DNA from: CAZDVK01 sp964508915
GTDB taxonomy: Bacteria > Pseudomonadota > Alphaproteobacteria > Paracaedibacterales > CAIULA01
Length of the DNA: 14,892 nt
Direction: 5' to 3'
NCBI GenBank assembly: GCA_964508915.1
Contig: CAZDVK010000021.1
Span: forward strand, 1-14,892
Part shown: positions 6,282 to 13,328 of the stretch, piece by piece
Layout of the letters: every line of letters starts with the position of its first letter
Numbering within the stretch: position 1 is the stretch's first letter
Notes under the pieces: generated by a model
Told to the model about the DNA's origin: nothing
The model's input: only the letters and a program-made list of their open reading frames with translations
Database searches by the model: none
Translations under genes and position numbers: made by a program

Positions 6282-7637
6282 ATGCATGTAACAATGATTG
6301 GGTCGGGCTATGTGGGCCTTGTAAGCGGGGCTTGTTTTGCTGAATTCGGTCACACCGTAACGTGCGTAGATGTGGATGCTGGTAAAGTATCGGCCCTGCA
6401 AAAGGGGCAAATTCCCATTTATGAACCTGGTTTGGATGTTTTAGTTCAAAAAGGGATCAGTTCAAAACGCCTTAGTTTTACAACTAACTTACACACGAGT
6501 GTTCAAGACGCCCAGGTTGTGATGATTGCCGTTGGAACCCCAACACGCCGTGGCGATGGGCATGCTGATTTAACCTATGTTTATGAAGCGGCTCAACAAA
6601 TTGCCAAAGCCATTAAAAACTATACAGTGGTTGTGACCAAATCCACTGTTCCAGTTGGAACATGCCGAAAGGTTGCGGAAATTATTGAGACCGAACGTCC
6701 AGACCTTAAGCGTGGGGTTGATTTTGATGTGGCTTCCAACCCAGAGTTTTTAAGGGAGGGGTCAGCCATAGGCGATTTTATGCGCCCAGACCGTGTTGTT
6801 ATCGGCGTTGATGGTAGCCAGTCTCAAGATGTGATGACAGCTTTGTACAGGCCTTTGTTTCTAATTGAAACGCCTATCGTATTTACAGGCATCGAAACGT
6901 CAGAACTTATTAAGTACGCATCCAATGCCTTTTTGGCTACCAAAATTACTTTTATCAACCAAATGGCTGATTTGTGTGAAAAAGTGGGCGCTGATGTGCA
7001 GGACTTAGCCAAGGGCATGGGGTTGGATGGCCGTATTGGACGTAAATTTTTAAATGCTGGACCGGGGTATGGTGGCTCTTGCTTTCCAAAAGATACCTTG
7101 GCGCTTAGTAAAACAGCGCAAGATTATAATAGCCCTGTTTCATTGGTGGATTCTGTCATTCACTACAATGAACAGCGCAAAGAAGACATGGCTGACCGTA
7201 TTTTGACTGTTTTATCAAAACAGAGCGGTGCCAAAACGGTTGCTTTGTTGGGCATAACCTTTAAGCCCAATACCGATGATTTACGGGATGCACCAAGCCT
7301 GGTCATTGTGCCAAAGCTTTTGAAGGCTGGCGTATCTGTGCGTGTTTATGACCCGTTGTATCACAAAGGGGCGGAACGATTGCATCACGCAGAAGAATTT
7401 TTTAAAGGGGTTACTTGGTGTCATTCACCTTATGAAGCTGCAGAAGGCGCCAATGCCTTGGTTTTTTTGACAGAATGGAACGAATTCCGGGCTTTGGATT
7501 TAAATAAAATTTCTGCTTCACTAACAACTACAGAAGAAAAACCAACGATCGTTGACCTTCGTAATATTTATAAACCCCATGAAATGGAAGGGTTTCAGTA
7601 TATTTCGTTAGGAAGAGGCCGTCAAAAACACAAATAG
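6282..7637 (+). CDS. ugd: UDP-glucose 6-dehydrogenase
   Basis: This 451-residue cytoplasmic enzyme oxidises UDP-glucose twice with NAD to give UDP-glucuronate, a precursor of acidic polysaccharides and lipid A decorations. The N-terminal Rossmann motif is GSGYVG (7-12) with the acid VDVD at 29-32. The substrate region has NPEFLREGSAIGDFMRPDRVV (153-173). The catalytic Cys267 is in the conserved PGYGGSCFPKDTLAL (261-275). The C-terminal domain contains ALLGITFKPNTDDLRDAPS. The protein is complete. AAAAGGG ends 9 bases before the ATG, and the 14-base gap to galU indicates an operon. The lipoprotein gene converges on it from the other strand with 9 bases between stops and no visible terminator. 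Confidence 0.96.
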   Translation: MHVTMIGSGYVGLVSGACFAEFGHTVTCVDVDAGKVSALQKGQIPIYEPGLDVLVQKGISSKRLSFTTNLHTSVQDAQVVMIAVGTPTRRGDGHADLTYVYEAAQQIAKAIKNYTVVVTKSTVPVGTCRKVAEIIETERPDLKRGVDFDVASNPEFLREGSAIGDFMRPDRVVIGVDGSQSQDVMTALYRPLFLIETPIVFTGIETSELIKYASNAFLATKITFINQMADLCEKVGADVQDLAKGMGLDGRIGRKFLNAGPGYGGSCFPKDTLALSKTAQDYNSPVSLVDSVIHYNEQRKEDMADRILTVLSKQSGAKTVALLGITFKPNTDDLRDAPSLVIVPKLLKAGVSVRVYDPLYHKGAERLHHAEEFFKGVTWCHSPYEAAEGANALVFLTEWNEFRALDLNKISASLTTTEEKPTIVDLRNIYKPHEMEGFQYISLGRGRQKHK

Positions 7638-7646
7638 ACTATTCAG

Positions 7647-8342
7647 CTATTGTTGTTGGAAAAAGAAATGGAGTGATTCCCCAATACCATTCACAAGAGC
7701 ATTTTCAATAGATTGGATTAGTGCAGAATACTCAGGGGGTGTATCCCAGCTACCAAAAACTGGGGCAGAACTTGCGGCATTGTAAATACCAAACAGGGCA
7801 TTGTCTTGTAGCCGCACTAAATACAAGCTGAATTTGGCAACGCCAACAGGGGCGCTTGTGGGAATAAAGCCATAATACGCGCGGACCACTCCAAACTCAA
7901 TGGGGTCAATAACCAAAAGAAAATCTGCCTCATGTTGATTTTTTAAAAATGTAAAATCGTAAGGAGATGTAGTTTCCTCATGTTTTAAATGAGAAACGGC
8001 GTCCTTTTCAATTGTTTTGCCAAGCCTTTTCACCCAGGTTGTTTTATTTTGTAAAGCTTTTTCAAAGGATTGGTAGTATTTTTCATCTAAAATGGGTTGA
8101 ACACTAATATGTTTCAGCCTTTCAGTTAGAGACGAATTAACAACGTTATTTATAATGGAATCAAGCCAGCCTTGTGTTCCGGCCTTATAGAGGTGAGCTT
8201 CTTCAAAACCAGACATTTGGGCTATAAGAATTTTCGGTTTGCTATCAAACGTAGAGGGTGATATGGCCATATTGTCCCGGGCGCATGAAGCTAGAAAAAA
8301 AGGAAGAAAGATAAACAAAAATTTTAATTTTGAAAATTGCAT
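7647..8342 (-). CDS. Predicted lipoprotein of unknown function
   Basis: I do not recognise this 231-residue protein. It starts with a clear lipoprotein signal: MQFSKLKFLF, a hydrophobic run, and the lipobox LASC with Cys20 as the lipidated residue. An upstream in-frame ATG at 8408 would add 22 residues before the signal, so I chose the ATG at 8342. The mature part has KPKILIAQMSG (35-45), a helical middle, then ADFLLVIDPIEFGVV (139-153) and FSLYLVRLQDNALFGIYN (171-188), followed by a C-terminal helix. This strand/helix order recalls envelope lipoproteins of the CsgG/GNA1162 type, where a strand reading ILV(x)P opens the fold, but that is only a topological impression. It is a single gene facing ugd. 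Confidence 0.72.
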   Translation of the reverse strand: MQFSKLKFLFIFLPFFLASCARDNMAISPSTFDSKPKILIAQMSGFEEAHLYKAGTQGWLDSIINNVVNSSLTERLKHISVQPILDEKYYQSFEKALQNKTTWVKRLGKTIEKDAVSHLKHEETTSPYDFTFLKNQHEADFLLVIDPIEFGVVRAYYGFIPTSAPVGVAKFSLYLVRLQDNALFGIYNAASSAPVFGSWDTPPEYSALIQSIENALVNGIGESLHFFFQQQ

Positions 8343-8379
8343 GACCCAAAAAAAGCCTAAATGATAGTTATAGAGAAAA

Positions 8380-8408
8380 ACTCTACAAAATTTCTTATAC
8401 CTATTCAA
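8380..8408 (-). promoter_or_regulatory. Probable promoter of the lipoprotein gene
   Basis: On the minus strand, TTGAAT (8403-8408) and TAGAGT (8380-8385) are separated by 17 bases and point at the lipoprotein ATG 38 bases on. The -10 lies in a small inverted repeat TAGAG/CTCTA at 8371-8385. The -35 overlaps that of a possible plus-strand promoter, so the two would compete. Confidence 0.4.
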
Positions 8409-8431
8409 AGAATTTTTGCGCTGTGTATAAT
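8404..8431 (+). promoter_or_regulatory. Possible plus-strand promoter in the lipoprotein-ATPase gap
   Basis: TTCAAA (8404-8409) and a perfect TATAAT (8426-8431) are 16 bases apart. The next recognised gene on this strand begins 270 bases later. The promoter could give a long leader for the ATPase gene or a small RNA; between here and 8571 I see only very short open frames. Confidence 0.3.
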
Positions 8432-8571
8432 TTTTGTAATATGAGCTTGAACGAAATCCTCATGGTTATGAACATAATGTGGGCGTAGCCTCAAGTTGTT
8501 TTGGGATGTTATATTTACAGCAGGCTTTTGTGAATTCAGCTTGGAGAGCATGGAGGAAAATCCGCCAAAAA

Positions 8572-8665
8572 TACCATGAAATTCTAACATGGCGTTTTGA
8601 AATTTCATGGTAAAATCAACAAAACACCATGAAAATTTAATATGGTATTTTGAAATTTCATGGTA
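8572..8665. repeat. Duplicated 40-bp palindromic element, probable operator of the ATPase gene
   Basis: Two copies of a 40-bp unit lie at 8573-8612 and 8626-8665 with a 53-bp period; 35 of 40 positions agree. Each unit has the same plan: ACCATGAAA at the left, an inverted ATGG half-site in the middle, and an identical right end TTTTGAAATTTCATGGTA. In the first unit the outer arms TACCATGAAATT (8572-8583) and AATTTCATGGTA (8601-8612) are perfect 12-bp complements. The second unit overlaps a -10-like TATAGT (8664-8669) and ends 33 bases before the ATPase ATG. The arrangement suggests binding sites for a dimeric regulator, possibly the ATPase itself, which has a winged-helix-like segment. Confidence 0.65.
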
Positions 8666-8698
8666 TAGTCCAAGTAGGGTTTTAGATTTGGTTGAAAA

Positions 8699-9853
8699 AT
8701 GTCTGTTAACCGTTCAGGGTTTATTCAAAAAATTCAACAAGCTTTTTTGGTGAATCGTATCGTATGTCTTTTGGGGCCGCGCCAATGTGGTAAAACAACC
8801 CTTGCCCGAGAATTGTGGGGGGCAGAAGGTAATGGTTCAAAATCTGGGTATTTTGATCTTGAAAAACCCCTTGATTTGCAATTGCTTGATTCACCAGACC
8901 TTTCTTTGCATCCCCTAAGGGGCTTGGTTGTTATTGATGAAATTCAACGGCGCCCCGATTTATTTCCATACCTTCGTTACCTTCATGATGAAGGGCTTGA
9001 TCAACGATTTTTAATTTTAGGAAGCGCCAGCCGAGATTTAATTCATCAAGCCTCTGAGGCATTAAGTGGCCGTATATCATTTATTGATGTAACCCCTTTT
9101 TCCCTTCAAGAGGTGAATGATATGACCCAATTATGGTGTCAGGGTGGGTTTCCCCGAAGTTATTTGTTGGACGCCAAAAACAGTTATTCGTGGCGACAAG
9201 AATACATGCGTACGTATGTTGAGCATGATTTGGGAACATTTGGACTTTCTTTTGATAAAGATATTTTGCGTAAAATGTGGTTTATGTTAGCCCATTATCA
9301 TGGACAAATATTCAATGCATCTGAATTGGCTGCATCATTAGGGGTTTCCCAGCCAACTATTAAGCGCTACTTGTCTTACCTTGAGGCAACTTTTATGGTA
9401 CGCGTGTTAAAACCTTGGTCAGCTAACATTAAAAAGCGTCAAGTAAAAAGCCCAAAAGTCTATTTTCGTGATTCTGGTTTGTTGCATACAGTTTTAGGGA
9501 TATCGACACCCGATCAACTTTCTTTAAACCCTAAAATGGGTGGTTCTTGGGAAGGTTTCGCCTTGGAAGAAGTGTGCAGGGTTTTAAATGCTGAAACCCA
9601 AGACTGCTTTTTTTGGGCAAGTCATAATCAGGCAGAATTAGATTTGTTGATTTTAAAAAATGGCAAAAAAATAGGGTTTGAATTTAAGTATCAAGATGCC
9701 CCCAAAATGACCCCATCTATGCGCATTGCTTTGAAGGATTTAGAATTGGATGAGTTAAATGTTATATATCCCGGGCGGCAAAATTATTTACTATCGCCAG
9801 AAATACCTGTTTGGGGCCTTCAAAATTATATAGAGCATTGTCGTGACCTTTGA
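8699..9853 (+). CDS. AAA family ATPase with DUF4143 domain
   Basis: This 384-residue cytoplasmic protein has the standard two-domain plan. The N-terminal AAA_14 domain carries Walker A GPRQCGKTT (26-34), Walker B LVVIDEIQRRPDLFP (76-90) and a sensor strand FLILGSASRDL (104-114). A helix-turn-helix-like segment NASELAASLGVSQPTIKRYLSYLE (206-229) follows. The C-terminal DUF4143 part has SWEGFALEEV (283-292) and a PD-(D/E)xK-like core with AELDLLI (312-318, Asp315) and FEFK (327-330, Glu328 and Lys330). The role of this widespread family is not settled; members are often horizontally spread and variable between strains. The ATG at 8699 has only a weak Shine-Dalgarno. The palindromic repeats upstream suggest autoregulation. 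The last 11 bases overlap the following nucleotidyltransferase gene. Confidence 0.9.
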   Translation: MSVNRSGFIQKIQQAFLVNRIVCLLGPRQCGKTTLARELWGAEGNGSKSGYFDLEKPLDLQLLDSPDLSLHPLRGLVVIDEIQRRPDLFPYLRYLHDEGLDQRFLILGSASRDLIHQASEALSGRISFIDVTPFSLQEVNDMTQLWCQGGFPRSYLLDAKNSYSWRQEYMRTYVEHDLGTFGLSFDKDILRKMWFMLAHYHGQIFNASELAASLGVSQPTIKRYLSYLEATFMVRVLKPWSANIKKRQVKSPKVYFRDSGLLHTVLGISTPDQLSLNPKMGGSWEGFALEEVCRVLNAETQDCFFWASHNQAELDLLILKNGKKIGFEFKYQDAPKMTPSMRIALKDLELDELNVIYPGRQNYLLSPEIPVWGLQNYIEHCRDL

Positions 9854-10577
9854 AATTTCACAAGCTATGGTTTTTGCTGCAGGCTTTGGAAAGCGTTTGC
9901 AGCCTATTACAAATCATACCCCTAAACCACTTATTCCCATTCGGGGAACTACATGTTTGGGCGCTACGCTGACGCGACTTCAAAATATGGGGGTAAAAAA
10001 AATAGTTGTGAACGCCCATCATCTGGCTGATCAGGTGATTCACTATGTTAAACCATGGCCACACATTCAGGTTATTTACGAACCCATTTTGTTAGAAACG
10101 GGCGGGGGGTTTTTAAATGCTTTGCCTTATTTTGATGTTACCCAGCCCATTTTGACAGTGAATAGTGATGTTTGGTTTGATGACGGTTTATCATCTAATT
10201 GTTTTGAACGTTTATCTAAGTCATGGCAACCGGCTATGAAGGCGTTGCTTTTGGTTGTGGCAAAAACAAATGCTATTGGGTTTGATGGCCCCGGTGATTA
10301 TTTTTTGGAAAATGGTTTACTTGCACATAGGGGCCAGAAACCAGAGGGCCCTTTTGTATATGCGGGTGCCCAACTTATTTCACCGCAGGCATTTCTAAGC
10401 TTTAAATCAGGGTCACCTGTTTTTTCAATGCGTGCTGTTTGGGATTTTTTTGAAGCAGACAAAAATGCCTTGCACGGCGTTGAGTATAAGGGAAAGTGGT
10501 GTGATGTAGGAACACCAACAGCTTTAGGCTGTTTACAAAGTGAAGAGGCGCTAACAGCAACCTTGCCACTATCATAA
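9843..10577 (+). CDS. Sugar-1-phosphate nucleotidyltransferase, MurU/ManC-like
   Basis: This 244-residue enzyme begins its fold with AMVFAAGFGKRLQPIT (8-23) and PKPLIPI (27-33), the nucleotide-binding signature of sugar nucleotidyltransferases. The metal site region NSDVWFDD is at 107-114 and the sugar-binding ETGGGFLNALPYF at 85-97. The C-terminal GKWCDVGTPTAL resembles the usual W-x-D-V/I-GTP motif. The short form without a C-terminal domain fits the alphaproteobacterial group annotated as MurU (N-acetylmuramate-1-phosphate uridylyltransferase, peptidoglycan recycling) or mannose-1-phosphate guanylyltransferase; sequence alone does not decide. I use the GTG at 9843, inside the end of the ATPase gene, because an internal ATG at 9867 would remove the first strand residues. 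The kinase AmgK, the usual MurU partner, is not in the window. Confidence 0.85.
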   Translation: MTFEISQAMVFAAGFGKRLQPITNHTPKPLIPIRGTTCLGATLTRLQNMGVKKIVVNAHHLADQVIHYVKPWPHIQVIYEPILLETGGGFLNALPYFDVTQPILTVNSDVWFDDGLSSNCFERLSKSWQPAMKALLLVVAKTNAIGFDGPGDYFLENGLLAHRGQKPEGPFVYAGAQLISPQAFLSFKSGSPVFSMRAVWDFFEADKNALHGVEYKGKWCDVGTPTALGCLQSEEALTATLPLS

Positions 10578-10621
10578 AAAGCAGCTACAGTTTCCTCAAT
10601 TTATTGAAAGGAACAAAGCAC

Positions 10622-11077
10622 ATGAGTGAACAACAAGATTTTCCCTATACAATTCAGGGGCAATATATCAAAGATTTATCGTTCGAAAACCCGAACCCGT
10701 TGGAAGGCCTTAGTAACGATGGAAATTTTGATCCAGAAGTTAGCATTAGTATTGAAGTGGGCGCCCACAACATAACGGATGACGTATATGAAGTTTTGTT
10801 AGATGTTCAAGCTGCAGCTAAAAAAGATGGGGAAACCGTTTTTTTGGTAGAACTTAGCTATGGTTCCATCATCACTTTGGGGACTGTTGAAAAAGAAATG
10901 GTGGGTCCATTACTTATGGTTCATTGCCCCACCATGATGTTCCCGTTTGTGCGCAACATTGTGGCCCAGGTAACCCGGGATGGTGGATACCCGCCTTTGT
11001 ACTTGTCACCGGTAGATTTTTGGGCTTTGTACCAAGAGCGTGAAGGTGCCCAAGAAAAAACAGGTACTGTAAATTAA
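10622..11077 (+). CDS. secB: Protein-export chaperone SecB
   Basis: This 151-residue cytoplasmic chaperone forms tetramers that keep precursor proteins unfolded and pass them to SecA. The N-terminal block IQGQYIKDLSFENPNPLEGL (11-30) is diagnostic. So is the C-terminal LLMVHCPTMMFPFVRNIVAQ (97-116) followed by TRDGGYPPLYLSPVDF (118-133). The length is typical of alphaproteobacterial SecB. An ATG-independent upstream extension is possible in frame, but AAAGGA at 10607-10612 lies 9 bases before the ATG at 10622. It follows the nucleotidyltransferase by 44 bases and precedes an exported protein by 31 bases. Confidence 0.95.
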   Translation: MSEQQDFPYTIQGQYIKDLSFENPNPLEGLSNDGNFDPEVSISIEVGAHNITDDVYEVLLDVQAAAKKDGETVFLVELSYGSIITLGTVEKEMVGPLLMVHCPTMMFPFVRNIVAQVTRDGGYPPLYLSPVDFWALYQEREGAQEKTGTVN

Positions 11078-11108
11078 TAAAGTCATTTTTTTTGAAAGGA
11101 ATTTGAAG

Positions 11109-11876
11109 ATGATTAGAAAATTTTTATTTAGTTTTGCAACCTTGTGTGTTGTTGCGCTGGGGGCTTATGCAAGTGATGAAAGTGCATACGTTGTCGAGTT
11201 CTTAAATACAAGTGATGTTTCAAAAGTTGTAAGAGCCCATAGTGCTTGGAAAGAAGGATTAGGGACGCTAGCATTAGATTTTTCAAAAACAGTTACAGAA
11301 GATGTTGTTCTTGCCAATGGTACTACAGAAAAAGGAAGGCTGGTGCGTTTAGGGGACGAAGATGGCCTAAGTCATACTTTAATTAACCATTTAGAAAGAA
11401 AAAAGACAAACCCTTGGTACGCAGCTATTGTGAAAAAAAGAAATACGTCTGATGGAGCTGTAGATTCCGTAGAAGGAATGTTCCTTTTTGGCATCATGCC
11501 TAAAACTGGCTATGCGAAAGATCATCCCGTGATCCAAGGGTTTATGGATAGCCTTTCTGTGCCTGAGGGGTATGGTTTAGGGCATTTTGCAGCTGAAATG
11601 TCTCCCTCTTTATTGGCGGCCCCAGAGGCTCTAGAGAGCGTTTATTCGGAGGCGACAAACATCATTGCAAGACGTTTGACTTCAGAAAAAGCCTTACTTC
11701 CTCGTGGTGCAGGATCGCCTCATTCTTTGTTCCTTGTTTATAACGAAGCACGCGTGCAGGAAATTGAATTATTGCAAGGACTGGGTTATACAGCTCATAG
11801 AAACGATGCTTTCAAAGGATTTTATGAATATCCAGCGGTTGTTTTAACCTTGCCATTAACTGAAGCATCTGAATAA
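11109..11876 (+). CDS. Exported protein with a GNAT-like C-terminal half, function unknown
   Basis: This 255-residue protein is not a family I know by name. It has a Sec signal peptide: MIRKF, a hydrophobic core, and a likely cut after ALGAYA (residue 21). The rest reads like a RimL-type GNAT fold: GRLVRLGDEDGLSHTLINHL (76-95), a strand pair NPWYAAIVKKR (101-111) and VEGMFLFGIMP (121-131), GYGLGHFAAEMSP (154-166), a helix EALESVYSEATNIIARRL (173-190), and HSLFLVYNEARVQEIELL (205-222) before QGLGYTAH. The R-x-x-G-x-G acetyl-CoA loop is not seen, so catalysis is doubtful. An in-frame TTG at 11103 is possible, but AAAGGA at 11095-11100 sits 8 bases before the ATG. It lies 31 bases after secB and before a terminator. 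Confidence 0.7.
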   Translation: MIRKFLFSFATLCVVALGAYASDESAYVVEFLNTSDVSKVVRAHSAWKEGLGTLALDFSKTVTEDVVLANGTTEKGRLVRLGDEDGLSHTLINHLERKKTNPWYAAIVKKRNTSDGAVDSVEGMFLFGIMPKTGYAKDHPVIQGFMDSLSVPEGYGLGHFAAEMSPSLLAAPEALESVYSEATNIIARRLTSEKALLPRGAGSPHSLFLVYNEARVQEIELLQGLGYTAHRNDAFKGFYEYPAVVLTLPLTEASE

Positions 11877-11898
11877 TTTTAGTTTTTTACATACTTAC

Positions 11899-11933
11899 CC
11901 CGCTATTGATTAATTTCTTTGGCGGGTTTTTTT
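11899..11933 (+). terminator. Rho-independent terminator after the exported protein gene
   Basis: CCCGC (11899-11903) pairs with GCGGG (11922-11926) across an 18-base loop, followed directly by seven T (11927-11933). The stem is short but GC-rich against an AT-rich background. It lies 23 bases past the stop codon and probably ends the transcript that begins at the ATPase or at secB. Confidence 0.65.
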
Positions 11934-12020
11934 ATGCCATTTATGCTGGCCCGTTGAACTGTTAACAAATTTCTGGCACAAAAGAATAAAGTCTTTCATG
12001 CTTCAGGTTTTAATTCGTTC

Positions 12021-13328
12021 ATGCGTGCTGTCATTATTTTAGCAGCGGGAAATAGCACCCGTATGAAATCTTGCTTGCCTAAGGTATTGCATCCCTTAGC
12101 GGGTAAGCTTGTGATTCAGTATGTGTTGGACGCAGCTGCTACATTAAACCCAAGTCAGGTTATTGTGGTAACGTCTGAGGCATTAAAAAATCACCCCATT
12201 TTACAACCATACACACCTGTTGTTCAAAACCCAGCTTTGGGTACGGGCCATGCGGTACAATGTGCCATGCCTTATTTAAAGCCAGAAATTGAAGACGTTT
12301 TTATTATGTGTGGTGATACGCCTTTAATAACCCCTGAAACGCTTGCAGATTTTTCAAAAATGACCGATCCATTGGCTTTACTAGCCATGAAGGTAAATCC
12401 CAATACCAGCTATGGTCGTTTGATTATAGATGCAAAGGATCGGGCGCAAAGAATTGTGGAAATGAAAGACGCCACAGATGATGAAAAAAAACTGCCTTTA
12501 GCTAATACGGGTGTTTATAAAATTAAGCGTGCTTTATTAAATGAATTAATTCCTACACTTTCCAATCAAAACGCCAGTGGTGAATATTATTTAACGGATT
12601 TGGTTGAAAAGACAGCCCAAAAAAACATGGCTGTTGGGGTTCTAATAGCTGATGCTGATGAATTTCACGGCATTAATACCCGGGCTGATTTAGCCAAAGC
12701 GACCCATATTTTGCAAAACCGGTGGCGGGATCAACTCATGAATGAAGGCGTAACGTTGGTGCAACCTGAAACAGTGCATTTTAGTTATGACACGAAAATT
12801 TCAAAAGATGTGACGATTCACCCGTTTGTAACTATGGGTCCAGGCGTTACCCTAGATACAAACGTGACTGTTTTTCCTTTTTGTCATTTAGAAAACTGCC
12901 ATTTGGAAATGAATGCCAGTGTGGGACCGTTTGCCCATTTACGCGGGGGGGCTGTTTTAAAAGAAGGCGCCAGTGTGGGTAATTTTGTGGAAGTAAAAAA
13001 ATCGACCCTGGGCCGAAAAACAAAAGCTAAGCACTTATCGTACATTGGTGACGCCACATTGGGCGACAATGTGAATATTGGGGCTGGCACCATTACGTGT
13101 AATTATGATGGCGTGCAAAAATTTGAAACTATTGTCGATGATAACGCATCTATTGGTGCGAATACGTCACTCGTGGCGCCTGTTTATGTTGGAAAAGGGG
13201 CTATTGTAGCTGCAGGCAGTGTGATCACGCAGAATGTTGATGCTGATGATTTAGCTTTGGGAAGGGCCCGGCAGGTCAACAAACCCAAAGGGGCTGACAA
13301 GCTGCGGCAAAAGCAGAAAAAGTCATGA
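12021..13328 (+). CDS. glmU: Bifunctional GlmU: GlcNAc-1-phosphate uridylyltransferase and glucosamine-1-phosphate acetyltransferase
   Basis: This 435-residue enzyme makes UDP-GlcNAc, the shared precursor of peptidoglycan and lipid A, in the cytoplasm. The N-terminal uridylyltransferase has AVIILAAGNSTRMKS (3-17), LPKVLHPLAG (19-28), NPALGTGHAVQ (70-80) and CGDTPL with metal-binding Asp99. The C-terminal part is a left-handed beta-helix of hexapeptide repeats from about residue 258. The acetyltransferase residue His338 is in HLSYIGDA, followed by NIGAGTITCNYDG (352-364). The loop GNSTR replaces the common GKGTR. There is no clear Shine-Dalgarno before the ATG, but the next plausible start would cut into the active site. 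It overlaps the LysR gene by 4 bases; glmS, a frequent neighbour, is absent. Confidence 0.96.
   Translation: MRAVIILAAGNSTRMKSCLPKVLHPLAGKLVIQYVLDAAATLNPSQVIVVTSEALKNHPILQPYTPVVQNPALGTGHAVQCAMPYLKPEIEDVFIMCGDTPLITPETLADFSKMTDPLALLAMKVNPNTSYGRLIIDAKDRAQRIVEMKDATDDEKKLPLANTGVYKIKRALLNELIPTLSNQNASGEYYLTDLVEKTAQKNMAVGVLIADADEFHGINTRADLAKATHILQNRWRDQLMNEGVTLVQPETVHFSYDTKISKDVTIHPFVTMGPGVTLDTNVTVFPFCHLENCHLEMNASVGPFAHLRGGAVLKEGASVGNFVEVKKSTLGRKTKAKHLSYIGDATLGDNVNIGAGTITCNYDGVQKFETIVDDNASIGANTSLVAPVYVGKGAIVAAGSVITQNVDADDLALGRARQVNKPKGADKLRQKQKKS

Noticed and set aside
8405..8608. A 67-codon minus-strand open frame upstream of the lipoprotein gene
   Set aside because: It has no recognisable motif, lies over the palindromic repeats, has no ribosome binding site, and its composition looks like non-coding AT-rich DNA.
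8572..8665. CRISPR array
   Set aside because: There are only two copies, the repeats are imperfect and internally palindromic, the spacer is 13 bases, and no cas gene is present.
12884..13093. Minus-strand frame inside glmU
   Set aside because: It is an antisense reading of the strongly conserved acetyltransferase repeats, with no independent support.
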